Assembly: GCF_900142915.1 (NCBI RefSeq)
Contig: NZ_FRCM01000009.1
Coordinates: forward strand, 285,371 to 349,370
From: Mucilaginibacter sp. OK098
Lineage (GTDB): Bacteria; Bacteroidota; Bacteroidia; Sphingobacteriales; Sphingobacteriaceae
Length of the DNA stretch: 64,000 bases
Direction of reading: 5' to 3'
The notes beneath the pieces are model-generated. The model was not told where the DNA came from and ran no database searches. It saw only the letters and a program-made list of their open reading frames with translations. Positions 1-9,247 of the stretch are shown here, piece by piece (positions within the stretch are counted from its first letter, which is position 1; every line of letters starts with the position of its first letter). The translations under genes were made by a program, and so were the position numbers.

Positions 1-224
1 TGGTGCTTGATGGTAAAATTACACGTAACAGCAAGATCCGTATCATTCGCGAAGGTGTGGTAATTTACACCGGCGAGCTGGCTTCATTAAAACGCTTTAA
101 GGATGATGTTAAGGAAGTTAGTGCTAACTACGAGTGCGGTTTAAACATCCAGAACTTTAATAACATTGAAGTAGGCGACATTGTTGAAGCATACGAAAAC
201 GTAGAAGTTAAGCGCAAGCTGTAA
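1..224 (+). CDS. infB: Translation initiation factor IF-2, C-terminal fragment
   Basis: Only the last ~73 codons are inside the window; the gene starts upstream. IF-2 is the GTPase that brings initiator tRNA to the 30S subunit. The visible part is the end of the C-terminal domain that contacts fMet-tRNA. It shows the family's IRIIREGVVIYTGELASLKR and YECGLNI stretches and closes with IEVGDIVEAYE, as in other IF-2 proteins. The reading frame is open from base 3 with no start needed. A strong terminator follows within 20 bases, so infB ends its transcription unit here. Confidence 0.95.
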   Translation, partial: VLDGKITRNSKIRIIREGVVIYTGELASLKRFKDDVKEVSANYECGLNIQNFNNIEVGDIVEAYENVEVKRKL

Positions 225-242
225 CTTTAACAAAATTTAAGT

Positions 243-277
243 AAAAAGGCTCCCTGGTATTTCCGGGGAGCCTTTTT
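243..277 (+). terminator. Rho-independent terminator of infB
   Basis: A perfect 12-bp stem, AAAAAGGCTCCC paired with GGGAGCCTTTTT, has a 10-11 nt loop and ends in a run of T. It starts about 20 bases after the infB stop. Being A-flanked it could also stop transcription of the small minus-strand gene that ends at 284. Confidence 0.9.
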
Positions 278-283
278 GCTTTG

Positions 284-442
284 TTACCTTCCGGCAACCG
301 GACAGAGATGCTTTTTAGCATGACGGTGCATTTTATGATGGTGCTTATGGTAAACCTTTTTATGGTGCGTAACCTGTGCGTTTACAGCACTAAAGCTAAA
401 CATAGCCAGCAAACCAATTGCTAATACTTTTAATGATTTCAT
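284..442 (-). CDS. Small secreted His-rich protein (52 aa)
   Basis: This is a short gene seen by direct translation of the minus strand. Residues 1-23 form a clear Sec signal peptide (MKSLKVLAIGLLAMFSFSAV, then NAQ). The mature part is about 30 residues with nine His, many Lys and a single Cys, arranged as HH, HHH and HRH clusters (for example YHKHHHKMHRHAKKH). No enzyme family is recognised. His-rich secreted peptides of this kind may bind metal ions in the periplasm, but that is inference. It stands alone, convergent with infB and sharing its terminator; the ATG at 442 is the only start that gives the signal peptide. Translation is unambiguous; expression is not proven. Confidence 0.6.
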   Translation of the reverse strand: MKSLKVLAIGLLAMFSFSAVNAQVTHHKKVYHKHHHKMHRHAKKHLCPVAGR

Positions 443-665
443 ACTAGTTGGGGTTAATAATGTTGCTAATATTACAGATGTTGCTTAGAAGCAGGAATGG
501 CAGTTTGTAACATTATTAAAACAATTGAGGGTATTTTAAATAAGACAATACTTAATTTAAAACTAAAAAGGCAGTTTTTTTAAAAAATGCTTATACTCAC
601 TTGGTTATTAGCATAATCTACCGTAAATTCCATTTTTAACCTTAAAACAGATTTAGCCTAAATTC

Positions 666-1415
666 ATGAACAAATATATTTACCTGTTTTCAACAGTGCT
701 TTTGCTTTGCGCATTTTTTTGCCAAAATGCTTTTGCACAAGCAGCACTAAGCGACAGTAGTTCGCAACAAAATGCTCTAAATAACGCGGTAAGCTTATAT
801 AATACATCATTAGGTAACCAGGTGCCCATTTATACAGGGCCTGAATATTATTTTTATGATCCGCACATTAAAGGCAATGCTTATTTTAATGAAGTGAACG
901 GTTTTACAAAAGGATCAGTTTATTATGATGGCATAGCATATAACAATATAGCTATGTTGTATGACCTCAACCTTGACCAGGTAGTGGTATTGCTGCCCAG
1001 CCACATTTCAAAGTTTTCTTTACTTAAAGAGCGTGTAAAAACTTTCGACTTTTTGGGAAACCATTTTATAAATATCAATGCTGATACAATGGTTAATACC
1101 CCCCTCAGCTCAGGTTATTACAACCAGCTTTACAAGGGTAAGTGTGAAATACTGGGTAAATATTCAAAAAGTATCCAAACAACTACAAGCACACTAAGCG
1201 GTTTGGAAAATTATTTCGATTATTCAAAAATTTATTATTTAAAGAAAAATAACGTTTACCAAAGCTTTAGCAGCAAGGGATCGCTTCTTGATATTTTAAA
1301 AGATAAAAAGAAGGAATTAAAGAAATACATTAAAACTAACAACATAGTATACAAAGACAATCCCGAAGAAGCCATGGTCAAAATCACAGCATGGTATGAC
1401 CATTTATCAAACTAA
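666..1415 (+). CDS. Uncharacterised secreted protein upstream of TonB receptor
   Basis: The 249-residue protein has a signal peptide (residues 1-25, ending NAFAQA) and no transmembrane segment afterwards. It is rich in Tyr and Asn, and its C-terminal third is basic, with a KDKKKELKKYIKTNN helix. I do not recognise a named domain; similar proteins are common in Bacteroidota as stand-alone secreted proteins. Its stop (1413-1415) is one base before the ATG of the TonB receptor, so the two are co-transcribed and probably translationally coupled. A role linked to the receptor (surface or periplasmic accessory) is inferred from this coupling only. Confidence 0.75.
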   Translation: MNKYIYLFSTVLLLCAFFCQNAFAQAALSDSSSQQNALNNAVSLYNTSLGNQVPIYTGPEYYFYDPHIKGNAYFNEVNGFTKGSVYYDGIAYNNIAMLYDLNLDQVVVLLPSHISKFSLLKERVKTFDFLGNHFININADTMVNTPLSSGYYNQLYKGKCEILGKYSKSIQTTTSTLSGLENYFDYSKIYYLKKNNVYQSFSSKGSLLDILKDKKKELKKYIKTNNIVYKDNPEEAMVKITAWYDHLSN

Positions 1416-1416
1416 T

Positions 1417-4185
1417 ATGAGAACATTATACCTTGCATGTTTTTGCTTTCTGGTTTTCTTACAAGCGGTTTCGGCGCAGCAAAATAGCACAAAGTTATTT
1501 ACCGCAAATTTTCAGCAGGCAACTATCTCACAATTTGTAAACGAGATTGAATCAAAAAGCAACTATCATTTTTACTATGATCCCATGCAGTTTGATAGTT
1601 TAAGGGTTACCCTGCAGGTAACAGATAAGCCGCTTGAAACAATATTAGACCTCGCTTTTAAAAAAACAGCTTTTGTTTATGCAATTAACCAGCAGCGGCA
1701 AGTGTTTTTAACAAAGGGGCGGCAAATAAAAACTGAATTGGCCACAGGCTATTCGCAGGTGCATTCAAATGCCCCGGTTGTGCAAACGGCCCCCACCGCT
1801 GATTACACTGCCGAAGCCGAAAAAAAGGTGACTGAGGCAACAACAGAAAATAAACTGTACGAAATAGGTGTCAAAACCAATAACATAAAAGCAGGAAAGG
1901 CAATATTGAGTGGGTATATCCGTGATATTAAATCAGGAGAGGCGGTTACCGGAGCAAGCATTTACGTTGCAAATACAAAAACAGGGGCCGCTACAGACCA
2001 GTTTGGCTATTTCTCAATAACCCTGCAGCGCGGCAGGGAAACATTACTGGTTAGAGGGCTGGGCATGCGCGATACCCGGCGCCAGATCATCCTATACTCT
2101 GACGGGAAGCTGAATATTGAGATGCAGGAACAAATAAATAGCTTAAAAGAAGTTAAGATCTCTGCTGATAAGGTAGCAAATGTAAGGAGTACGGATTTAG
2201 GAGTAACCCGCCTGGATATTAAAAATATAAAGCAGATCCCCACCGCATTCGGCGAGGCTGACGTTTTAAAAGTTGTATTAACATTGCCCGGTGTTACATC
2301 AGTAGGTGAAGCTACCACCGGTTTTAACGTTCGCGGCGGTGCGGCCGACCAGAATTTGATTTTACTTGATGGTAATACCATTTATAATCCTGCTCACTTT
2401 TTTGGCTTTTTTGCTGCTTTTAACCCTGATATTGTTAAGGATATTGAACTTTATAAAAGCAGCATCCCCGAAAAGTTTGGCGGGCGTTTATCATCTGTAT
2501 TGGATATTACCAACCGGGAAGGGAATAAAAAGATCTTTACCGGATCGGCCGGTATAGGTTTGTTAACCAGCAGGCTAAATGTTGAAGGCCCGCTTATTAA
2601 GGATAAAACATCATTTATATTTGGCGGCCGTACCACTTATTCTGACTGGCTGCTAAAGCTGCTGCCCGAATCATACAAACACAGCCAGGCATCGTTTTAT
2701 GATTTTAATTTGGGTATAAGCCACCAGGTGAACGAGAAAAATAATCTTTATTTAAGCGGATATCTTAGTAAGGATAAATTTAAATTGAATAGCGATACCG
2801 CCTATTCATACAGCAACAAAAATATCAACATTAAATGGAAACACAATTTTAACAACAAATTATACAGCTTAATATCCGCCGGGATTGACAGGTATCAGTA
2901 TGACGTATCAAGCAGTGCAAACCCTGTAAATGCGTATGACCTTGGGTTCAACATCAACCAATCAAACTTCAAATCAGATTTTACTTATTACCTGAGCAAC
3001 AAGCATACCATCAACTTTGGCTTAAGCTCTATATTATATAAAATCAATCCCGGTACATTTGTGCCAAACGGGCCGCAATCATTGATAGCGCCTGATGCTA
3101 TTCCAACTGAAAAAGCGTTGGAAAGCGCATTGTATTTAGGCGATAAATTTGATGTTACCGATAATTTAACAATTAGCGCAGGTGTTAGGTTTAACGTTTA
3201 TAATTACCTGGGGCCCCAAACAGTTAATAACTATGCACCAAATTTACCAAAGGAACCGGCCAACATACTTGACAGTACGAAATATGGGAGTGGCAAATTT
3301 ATTAAAACATATAGCGCACCTGATATAAGGATTTCTGCACGTTATTTATTAAGTGATAATTTATCAATAAAGGCAGGTTATAATACATTGCATCAGTACA
3401 TCCATTTATTATCCAACAGCACTTCAATATCCCCAACTGATGTTTACAAATTGAGTGATCCGAACATTAAGCCCGAGAATGGCGACCAGGTTTCATTAGG
3501 ACTTTTCAAAAATGCTAAAGCCAATACTATTGAAATGTCTGTAGAGGTATATTATAAAAGGCTAAGGAATTATCTTGATTATAAAAGTGGTGCGGTGCTA
3601 TTGTTAAACCACCATATTGAGCAGGATGTAATTAATACCCAGGGTAAAGCGTATGGCGCTGAGTTTTTGCTTAAAAAAACAGCCGGTAAATTAAACGGAT
3701 GGGTAAGCTACACCTACTCACGTACTTTTTTAAGGCAGGATGACCCTTATGCCGGCGAGTTTATAAACGGAGGCAGATATTACCCGGCAAATTATGACAA
3801 ACCACATTCGGTTAATTTTAATGGTAATTACCGTTTCACCCACCGTTATAGCGTATCATTTGATGTTTCATATAGTACCGGCAGGCCAATCACACTACCA
3901 ATTGCCAAATATGAATATGCAGGTTCTGAAAGGGTATTTTATTCGGATAGAAATATATACCGGATCCCTGATTATTTCAGGTCTGATTTTTCGATCATTA
4001 TTGACGGTAATCACCGGGTACATCAGCTAACACATAATTCATGGACCATTGGTGTGTATAATATAACCGGCAGGCAAAATGCTTATTCAACCTTTTTTAC
4101 CGAACAAAGCGGTGTAATAAGCGGGTATAAGCTCTCCATTTTTGCAGCACCAATACCGTTTATTAACTATAATATAAGGTTTTAA
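1417..4185 (+). CDS. TonB-dependent receptor with STN and carboxypeptidase-like domains
   Basis: Outer membrane, TonB-driven importer of SusC/FecA style, 922 residues from the ATG at 1417, which gives a signal peptide ending AVSAQ; an upstream in-frame ATG at 1396 would bury it. Order: signal peptide 1-20, STN (secretin/TonB N-terminal) domain about 24-90, a linker, a CarboxypepD_reg-like beta-sandwich about 165-245 (LSGYIRDIKSGEAVTGASIY), plug with the VLKVVLTLPGVTSVGE and GFNVRGGAADQN motifs, then the 22-strand barrel ending in the terminal Phe typical of BAM substrates. STN domains usually signal to a FecR/ECF sigma pair, but none lies within the window. The substrate is unknown; neighbours are the DUF4249 lipoprotein and MG2 protein often found with this receptor class. 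Confidence 0.92.
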   Translation: MRTLYLACFCFLVFLQAVSAQQNSTKLFTANFQQATISQFVNEIESKSNYHFYYDPMQFDSLRVTLQVTDKPLETILDLAFKKTAFVYAINQQRQVFLTKGRQIKTELATGYSQVHSNAPVVQTAPTADYTAEAEKKVTEATTENKLYEIGVKTNNIKAGKAILSGYIRDIKSGEAVTGASIYVANTKTGAATDQFGYFSITLQRGRETLLVRGLGMRDTRRQIILYSDGKLNIEMQEQINSLKEVKISADKVANVRSTDLGVTRLDIKNIKQIPTAFGEADVLKVVLTLPGVTSVGEATTGFNVRGGAADQNLILLDGNTIYNPAHFFGFFAAFNPDIVKDIELYKSSIPEKFGGRLSSVLDITNREGNKKIFTGSAGIGLLTSRLNVEGPLIKDKTSFIFGGRTTYSDWLLKLLPESYKHSQASFYDFNLGISHQVNEKNNLYLSGYLSKDKFKLNSDTAYSYSNKNINIKWKHNFNNKLYSLISAGIDRYQYDVSSSANPVNAYDLGFNINQSNFKSDFTYYLSNKHTINFGLSSILYKINPGTFVPNGPQSLIAPDAIPTEKALESALYLGDKFDVTDNLTISAGVRFNVYNYLGPQTVNNYAPNLPKEPANILDSTKYGSGKFIKTYSAPDIRISARYLLSDNLSIKAGYNTLHQYIHLLSNSTSISPTDVYKLSDPNIKPENGDQVSLGLFKNAKANTIEMSVEVYYKRLRNYLDYKSGAVLLLNHHIEQDVINTQGKAYGAEFLLKKTAGKLNGWVSYTYSRTFLRQDDPYAGEFINGGRYYPANYDKPHSVNFNGNYRFTHRYSVSFDVSYSTGRPITLPIAKYEYAGSERVFYSDRNIYRIPDYFRSDFSIIIDGNHRVHQLTHNSWTIGVYNITGRQNAYSTFFTEQSGVISGYKLSIFAAPIPFINYNIRF

Positions 4186-4237
4186 TATAATGAATGAACA
4201 AATAAATAACCCTAAATTTTTGCCAATAAGAGAGGAT

Positions 4238-5392
4238 ATGAGAAACTGGAAAACTTTATTATTTGTAATTATGTTAGCTATTGGATGTAAAAAACCATAT
4301 AATCCAAAGGTTATAAGCTCACCCAACAGTTACCTCGTTGTTGAGGGCGTAATTAACACCAATGATGTTACAACTATTAAGCTTAGCCGAACGGTTAATC
4401 TTTCAAGCGGTGTAACTACAAACCCTATACAGGCCAATCTTGTTATTGAATGTGATAACGGCAGTAATTATGGATTAAACGAGGTTGGCAACGGTGTTTA
4501 TCAATTAGCGGGCGTTACGCTTGATAATACCAGGAAATTCAGGCTGAGGATAACTACATCAGATAATAACAAGGTATACCTTTCAGATTATGAACAGGCA
4601 AAAATCACACCGCCTATTGATAGTGTTGGCTTTATAGCTAACGGCAATAAATTACAACTTTATGCCAACACGCACGATCCTAACAACAACACCCACTATT
4701 ATCGTTTTGATTATACAGAAACCTGGAAGTTTCATTCGCTGTATTACTCAACTTACCTATCTAACGGAACCGCAATAGTAGCCAGGAATAGTGACCAGCT
4801 GATATATTATTGCTTTGCAAATAGCACATCCAGTACCATAATTTTAGGCTCAACTGCCAAACTAACACAGGATTTATTATTTCAGGCCCCTTTAACAGCC
4901 ATTGAATCCACATCTGAAAAAATAGAATTAAAGTACAGTATTCTTGTTCATGAGTATGCATTAACAGCAGCCGGATACAAATTTTGGGAAAGCCTGAAAA
5001 CAAATACGGAACAGTTAGGGAGTATTTTTGATGCGGAGCCATCACAACTTATCGGGAATATACATAACATAGCAGATGCAAGTGAACCAGTGATTGGATA
5101 TATAAGCACCAGCACTATTCAATCCAAAAGAATTTTTATTACCAGTGAGCAATTGCCGCAATCATGGAAGCCAAATTATCCTTATGAGTGCAACCTAGAT
5201 TCTTTCTTATATGATCGCCCTAAAACACACATCAACGAGGTTGCGCAAACCTTGATCCCGGGGATAGAAATACCTGTTTCAGGCATTTACACGCCAGCAG
5301 GTCTGGTGCCTATAGGTTATACAGGATCTGGTGCATTTTGTGTTGATTGCACATTGCGCGGTAGTAAGCAGCAGCCTGATTTTTGGAAATAA
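4238..5392 (+). CDS. DUF4249 family lipoprotein
   Basis: The 384-residue lipoprotein starts at ATG 4238, just after a purine-rich AAGAGAGGA; a longer reading frame exists from 4190 but lacks the signal sequence. The lipobox is LAIGC, with Cys about 17 residues in. The rest resembles DUF4249: an N-terminal beta-sandwich (YLVVEGVINTNDVTTIKLSR), a central YYRFDYTETW block and a Cys-containing tail (FCVDCTLRGSKQQPDFW). DUF4249 proteins nearly always sit directly after a TonB receptor, as here, and are thought to be surface partners of it; the biochemical function is not known. The gap to the receptor is 52 bases, so it is probably in the same operon. Confidence 0.88.
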   Translation: MRNWKTLLFVIMLAIGCKKPYNPKVISSPNSYLVVEGVINTNDVTTIKLSRTVNLSSGVTTNPIQANLVIECDNGSNYGLNEVGNGVYQLAGVTLDNTRKFRLRITTSDNNKVYLSDYEQAKITPPIDSVGFIANGNKLQLYANTHDPNNNTHYYRFDYTETWKFHSLYYSTYLSNGTAIVARNSDQLIYYCFANSTSSTIILGSTAKLTQDLLFQAPLTAIESTSEKIELKYSILVHEYALTAAGYKFWESLKTNTEQLGSIFDAEPSQLIGNIHNIADASEPVIGYISTSTIQSKRIFITSEQLPQSWKPNYPYECNLDSFLYDRPKTHINEVAQTLIPGIEIPVSGIYTPAGLVPIGYTGSGAFCVDCTLRGSKQQPDFWK

Positions 5393-5514
5393 TGTTGTTA
5401 AATATAAATAACCAGCAAAATAAAACGACCGGTTAAATGCTATCCAAATTTAAGAAATACTTGAATAAGCATAATACAAAAGTACCCTTTGAAATAGTAA
5501 AATAATATTTGATC

Positions 5515-7875
5515 ATGAAAAATACCATACGGGCAACTAAGATAATGCTGTTGACTTCAGCCTTTTCCATGCTAGTGCTAAGTAGCAGGGCCCAGGCTAT
5601 TCTACAGGAAGTGCAAAACAGCTTTAACTTATATAAGCAAAGTGTTTTACAGGAAAAAGTATTTGTTCATACTGATAAAAGCACTTATTTGCCTGGTGAG
5701 ATAATATGGTTTAAAGTTTATTGCGTTGATGGGAATGTTCATAAGCCGTTAAACCTGAGCAAGGTTGTTTATGTTGAAGTTTTGGATAATAGCCAAAACC
5801 CGGTAGCGCAGGCTAAAATCTCACTGAAAAATGGCATTGGCGATGGCTCTGTATATGTGCCGGTAACGGTAAATAATGGAAATTATAAATTCAGGGCTTA
5901 TACCAACTGGATGAAAAATTTTAGTCCGGATTATTATTTTGAAAAAACGATCACCTTTTTAAATCCGTTAAAATCGCCTGACAACATAACAAAGGAAGCC
6001 GCAAATAATTATGATATTCAGTTTTTTCCGGAAGGAGGTAATTTAGTTGGCGGTATTACAAGTAAGGTGGCTTTTAAAGCTATAGATAAAAATGGCCTCG
6101 GCATTGCTTTTACAGGCGTTATTACTGATCAGCATAATGACACGGTAGCCCGGTTTAAGCCGTTAAAATTTGGCATGGGGAGTTTTCCATTCACCCCTGT
6201 GGCAAACAGTACGTACAAAGCTGTTGTAAAATTCAATAACGAAGTTGTTACTAAAAATCTGCCCGACATAAATAGCCAGGGCTATGTAATGAGTATTACT
6301 GATAATGGCGCGCAGTTAGCTATAACAGTGAGAGGTACTGATGGAAACATTTATCTTTTTGCGCATACCCGGCAAATGGTAAAAGCTGCCGAAAGCGCAA
6401 ATATTAGTAACGGAATTGCTCATTTCGCCATAAACAAAAATTTGCTTGGTGACGGAATCTCAAGTATCACCATTTTTAATAATGCCAAACAACCTGTTTG
6501 CGAAAGGCTGTATTTTAAACGCCCGGCTCAAAAACTGTTTATTGATGCAAGCGCCGATCAGCCGCAATACGCTTTGCGCAAAAAAGTTAACATAACCGTT
6601 TTGGCAAAAGACCAGGCCAGCAACCCTGTACCTGCGAATATGTCAATGGCTGTTTACCGGATTGATTCATTGCAGGATATTGACCACAGCAATATTTTTG
6701 ATTACTTGTGGCTAAGCTCAGATCTAAAGGGTCGTATTGAATCGCCTGACTACTACTTTAAGAACACCAATGCCGAAACGGATGAAGCGTTAGATAACCT
6801 GATGCTTACCCAGGGCTGGCGCAGGTTTCAATGGAGCCAGGTGCTTGAAAACAAGCCCATGGCATTTAACTATCTGCCTGAATATAACGGGCATATTGTT
6901 ACTGCAAAAATTACAAATACCCAAACCAATACTCCTGCCTCAAATATAATGACCTATATTGGGGTGCCCGGTAAAAGAGTACAGGTATATGTATCGCAGA
7001 GCGACTCGTTAGGGCACCTGTTTTACAGCACAAAAGATTTTTATGGACCTGGCGAGATAGTTGCCCAAACCAACAACTCGCTTGACAGTACTTACAGGAT
7101 AGATATTTTAAGCCCTTTTTCAGAACAATACTCAAAAACGTTGCTGCCAAAATTTGAATTTGCCAATGGTATGCAAAACGCTTTACAGGCACATAGTTTA
7201 GGCGTGCAGGTGTTGAATATTTATTCGGCAAATAGCATAAAGCGCTTTTATGATCCAGTGGTTGATAGCAGCGCATTTTACGGCAAGCCTTATAAAACTT
7301 ATAAGCTTGATGATTTTACCCGCTTCACAACAATGGAAGAGGATTTACGCGAATACGTATCGGAAGATAATATAGTAAGATCAAAGGGGAAATTTCATAT
7401 TAAAGTGCTTAATGACCGTGGTTTTTTAGATGGTGACCCCCTGGTACTCCTTGACGGCGTTCCTGTTTTTGATGTAAACAAAATTTTTTCTGTTGACCCA
7501 CTGAAAGTAAAAAAGCTTGAGGTTATCCGCGAACGGTTTTATTATGGCCCATCGGCACAGGAAGGCATCTTTAGCTTTACTACCTACAAAGGAGACTTGG
7601 GTGGAGTAGAGCTCGATCCGCACGCTGTAGTAATTGATTACGAAGGGTTACAGTTACACAGGCAATTTTATTCACCTGCGTATAATACTGAGGCGCAAGC
7701 TACCGGCAGGGTCCCTGATTTCAGGAATCTGTTGTACTGGGCGCCAACAGTAAACAACCAGGGTAAAATATCCTTTTATACATCAGACCAGGCGGGGAAG
7801 TACATAGGTGTTATACAGGGAATTACAACCAATGGCGATGCCGGAAGCCAGCACTTTTCATTTGAAGTTAAATAG
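5515..7875 (+). CDS. MG2-domain surface protein with TonB-plug-like C-terminal segment
   Basis: The 786-residue exported protein starts at ATG 5515 with a signal peptide ending SSRAQA. Near the N-terminus, EKVFVHTDKSTYLPGEIIWF is the alpha-2-macroglobulin MG2 signature, followed by further beta-sandwich repeats. Close to the C-terminus the stretch DPLVLLDGVPVFDVNKIF, followed by KKLEVIRERFYYG, resembles the plug of TonB receptors. There is no thioester motif, so it is not a trapping macroglobulin. Such MG2/plug proteins are common in Bacteroidota beside DUF4249 genes. It probably acts as an outer membrane or periplasmic partner of the receptor. The exact role is unknown. Confidence 0.8.
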   Translation: MKNTIRATKIMLLTSAFSMLVLSSRAQAILQEVQNSFNLYKQSVLQEKVFVHTDKSTYLPGEIIWFKVYCVDGNVHKPLNLSKVVYVEVLDNSQNPVAQAKISLKNGIGDGSVYVPVTVNNGNYKFRAYTNWMKNFSPDYYFEKTITFLNPLKSPDNITKEAANNYDIQFFPEGGNLVGGITSKVAFKAIDKNGLGIAFTGVITDQHNDTVARFKPLKFGMGSFPFTPVANSTYKAVVKFNNEVVTKNLPDINSQGYVMSITDNGAQLAITVRGTDGNIYLFAHTRQMVKAAESANISNGIAHFAINKNLLGDGISSITIFNNAKQPVCERLYFKRPAQKLFIDASADQPQYALRKKVNITVLAKDQASNPVPANMSMAVYRIDSLQDIDHSNIFDYLWLSSDLKGRIESPDYYFKNTNAETDEALDNLMLTQGWRRFQWSQVLENKPMAFNYLPEYNGHIVTAKITNTQTNTPASNIMTYIGVPGKRVQVYVSQSDSLGHLFYSTKDFYGPGEIVAQTNNSLDSTYRIDILSPFSEQYSKTLLPKFEFANGMQNALQAHSLGVQVLNIYSANSIKRFYDPVVDSSAFYGKPYKTYKLDDFTRFTTMEEDLREYVSEDNIVRSKGKFHIKVLNDRGFLDGDPLVLLDGVPVFDVNKIFSVDPLKVKKLEVIRERFYYGPSAQEGIFSFTTYKGDLGGVELDPHAVVIDYEGLQLHRQFYSPAYNTEAQATGRVPDFRNLLYWAPTVNNQGKISFYTSDQAGKYIGVIQGITTNGDAGSQHFSFEVK

Positions 7876-7889
7876 TGAGCATATATTTT

Positions 7890-9104
7890 ATGAAAGTGAA
7901 ATACTTATCAATACTCGTTACAATAATAATAACAAGCCTTGGCCTACCCTGTTTTTCCCAATCCATTTCCTATTTAAAACCGCAGGCGCCATTACTTAAT
8001 ACCATTAAACACAACCGTGATGATGCCGGTAAGCAGTATGAATTTATGGCAGGTAAGCTTGCTCCCGGGCAGTTCCCGAGAAGCTATAACCCGGTAACCG
8101 ATAAATTTATAGCCAGTAATTCTGGCTGGTGGTGCAGCGGGTTTTATGCCGGCACCTTATTAAATTTATATGAGCTGGGGCATGATGAAGCATTGCTTGC
8201 AGAAGCGAGCCGCTCAATGGATAGCTTAGCTAAAGAACAGTATAACACCCACACACACGACCTTGGCTTTATGATGTATTGTAGCTTTGGCAATGCTTAC
8301 AGGCTAAACCCCAAACCGGAGTACAAGCAGATCCTGGTTAACAGCGCCAAATCATTATCTACCCGTTTTAACCCAAAGGTGGGATGCATCAAATCATGGG
8401 ATTCAAAGCCTTCTGATTTTTTGGTGATAATTGATAACATGATGAACCTGGAATTATTGTTTTGGGCTACAAAGGAAACAGGGGATTCCAGCTTTTATAA
8501 AATTGCGATAACCCATGCCAATACCACCATGAAAAATCATTACCGGGCCGACTATAGCTCCTATCACGTTGTAAACTATAATGCCCAAACCGGCGAAGTG
8601 CTGCAGCGCAAAACAGCGCAGGGATATGCCGATGAATCAGCCTGGGCTCGCGGGCAGGTTTGGGGGCTGTACGGCTTTACCGTAATGTACCGCGAAACAA
8701 AGGATAAGAAATACCTGGACCAGGCACAGCATATTGCCGAATTTATCCTTAATCACCCTAACCTGCCGGTGGATAAAATTCCATTCTGGGATTTTAATGC
8801 TCCAAATATCCCGGGTGCTTTGCGTGATGCATCTGCAGGGGCAATAATGGCATCGGCATTGCTGGAGCTATGCCGCTATGCAGATAAAAAGGATGCAATA
8901 ACTTATTTTAACACAGCGCAAACCATCATAAAAACTTTGTCATCCCCTGAATACAAGGCAGCTCCTGGAGCTAACGGAGGCTTTATTTTAAAACACAGTG
9001 TTGGCCATCTGCCACAAAAAAGCGAAGTAGACGTTCCCTTAACCTATGCAGATTATTATTTTGTGGAGGCGATGGCACGGTATAAGCAGTTTTCGGCGAA
9101 ATGA
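7890..9104 (+). CDS. GH88 unsaturated glucuronyl hydrolase
   Basis: This 404-residue secreted enzyme of glycoside hydrolase family 88 removes 4,5-unsaturated uronic acids from the ends of oligosaccharides made by polysaccharide lyases, by vinyl-ether hydration. ATG 7890 gives a signal peptide ending PCFSQ; a GTG at 7875 is possible but unneeded. The two family aspartates are visible: Asp124 in THTHDLGF and Asp182 in IDNMMNLELLFWA, matching Asp88 and Asp149 of the Bacillus enzyme. WWCSGFYAG and DESAWARGQVWGLYGF are the aromatic substrate-binding stretches. The gene starts 14 bases after the MG2 gene, so it is in the same operon. This hints that the receptor locus may import uronate-containing glycans, though no lyase is present. 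Confidence 0.9.
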   Translation: MKVKYLSILVTIIITSLGLPCFSQSISYLKPQAPLLNTIKHNRDDAGKQYEFMAGKLAPGQFPRSYNPVTDKFIASNSGWWCSGFYAGTLLNLYELGHDEALLAEASRSMDSLAKEQYNTHTHDLGFMMYCSFGNAYRLNPKPEYKQILVNSAKSLSTRFNPKVGCIKSWDSKPSDFLVIIDNMMNLELLFWATKETGDSSFYKIAITHANTTMKNHYRADYSSYHVVNYNAQTGEVLQRKTAQGYADESAWARGQVWGLYGFTVMYRETKDKKYLDQAQHIAEFILNHPNLPVDKIPFWDFNAPNIPGALRDASAGAIMASALLELCRYADKKDAITYFNTAQTIIKTLSSPEYKAAPGANGGFILKHSVGHLPQKSEVDVPLTYADYYFVEAMARYKQFSAK

Positions 9105-9123
9105 GGGAAACTTTATAAACTTA

Positions 9124-9240
9124 TGTCATTGCGAGCGCAGCGTGGTAATCGCACGCATGCAAAGCGGCCAGGTAAGGTTCTAAACCTTTCTATTCGCTCT
9201 GCAGAGTTCGCGATTGCTTCGTACCTTTACAGCAATGACA
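9124..9240 (+). repeat. REP-like palindromic element between convergent genes
   Basis: The element begins TGTCATTGCGAGCGCAGCG and ends GATTGCTTCG...GCAATGACA, so the ends are inverted copies (TGTCATTGC and GCAATGACA). TCATTGCGAG/GCAATGACA ends are a widespread dispersed intergenic repeat style in bacteria. It fills the gap between the GH88 gene and pgl, where transcripts from both strands end. It carries no gene. Confidence 0.7.
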
Positions 9241-9247
9241 AGTGGGG

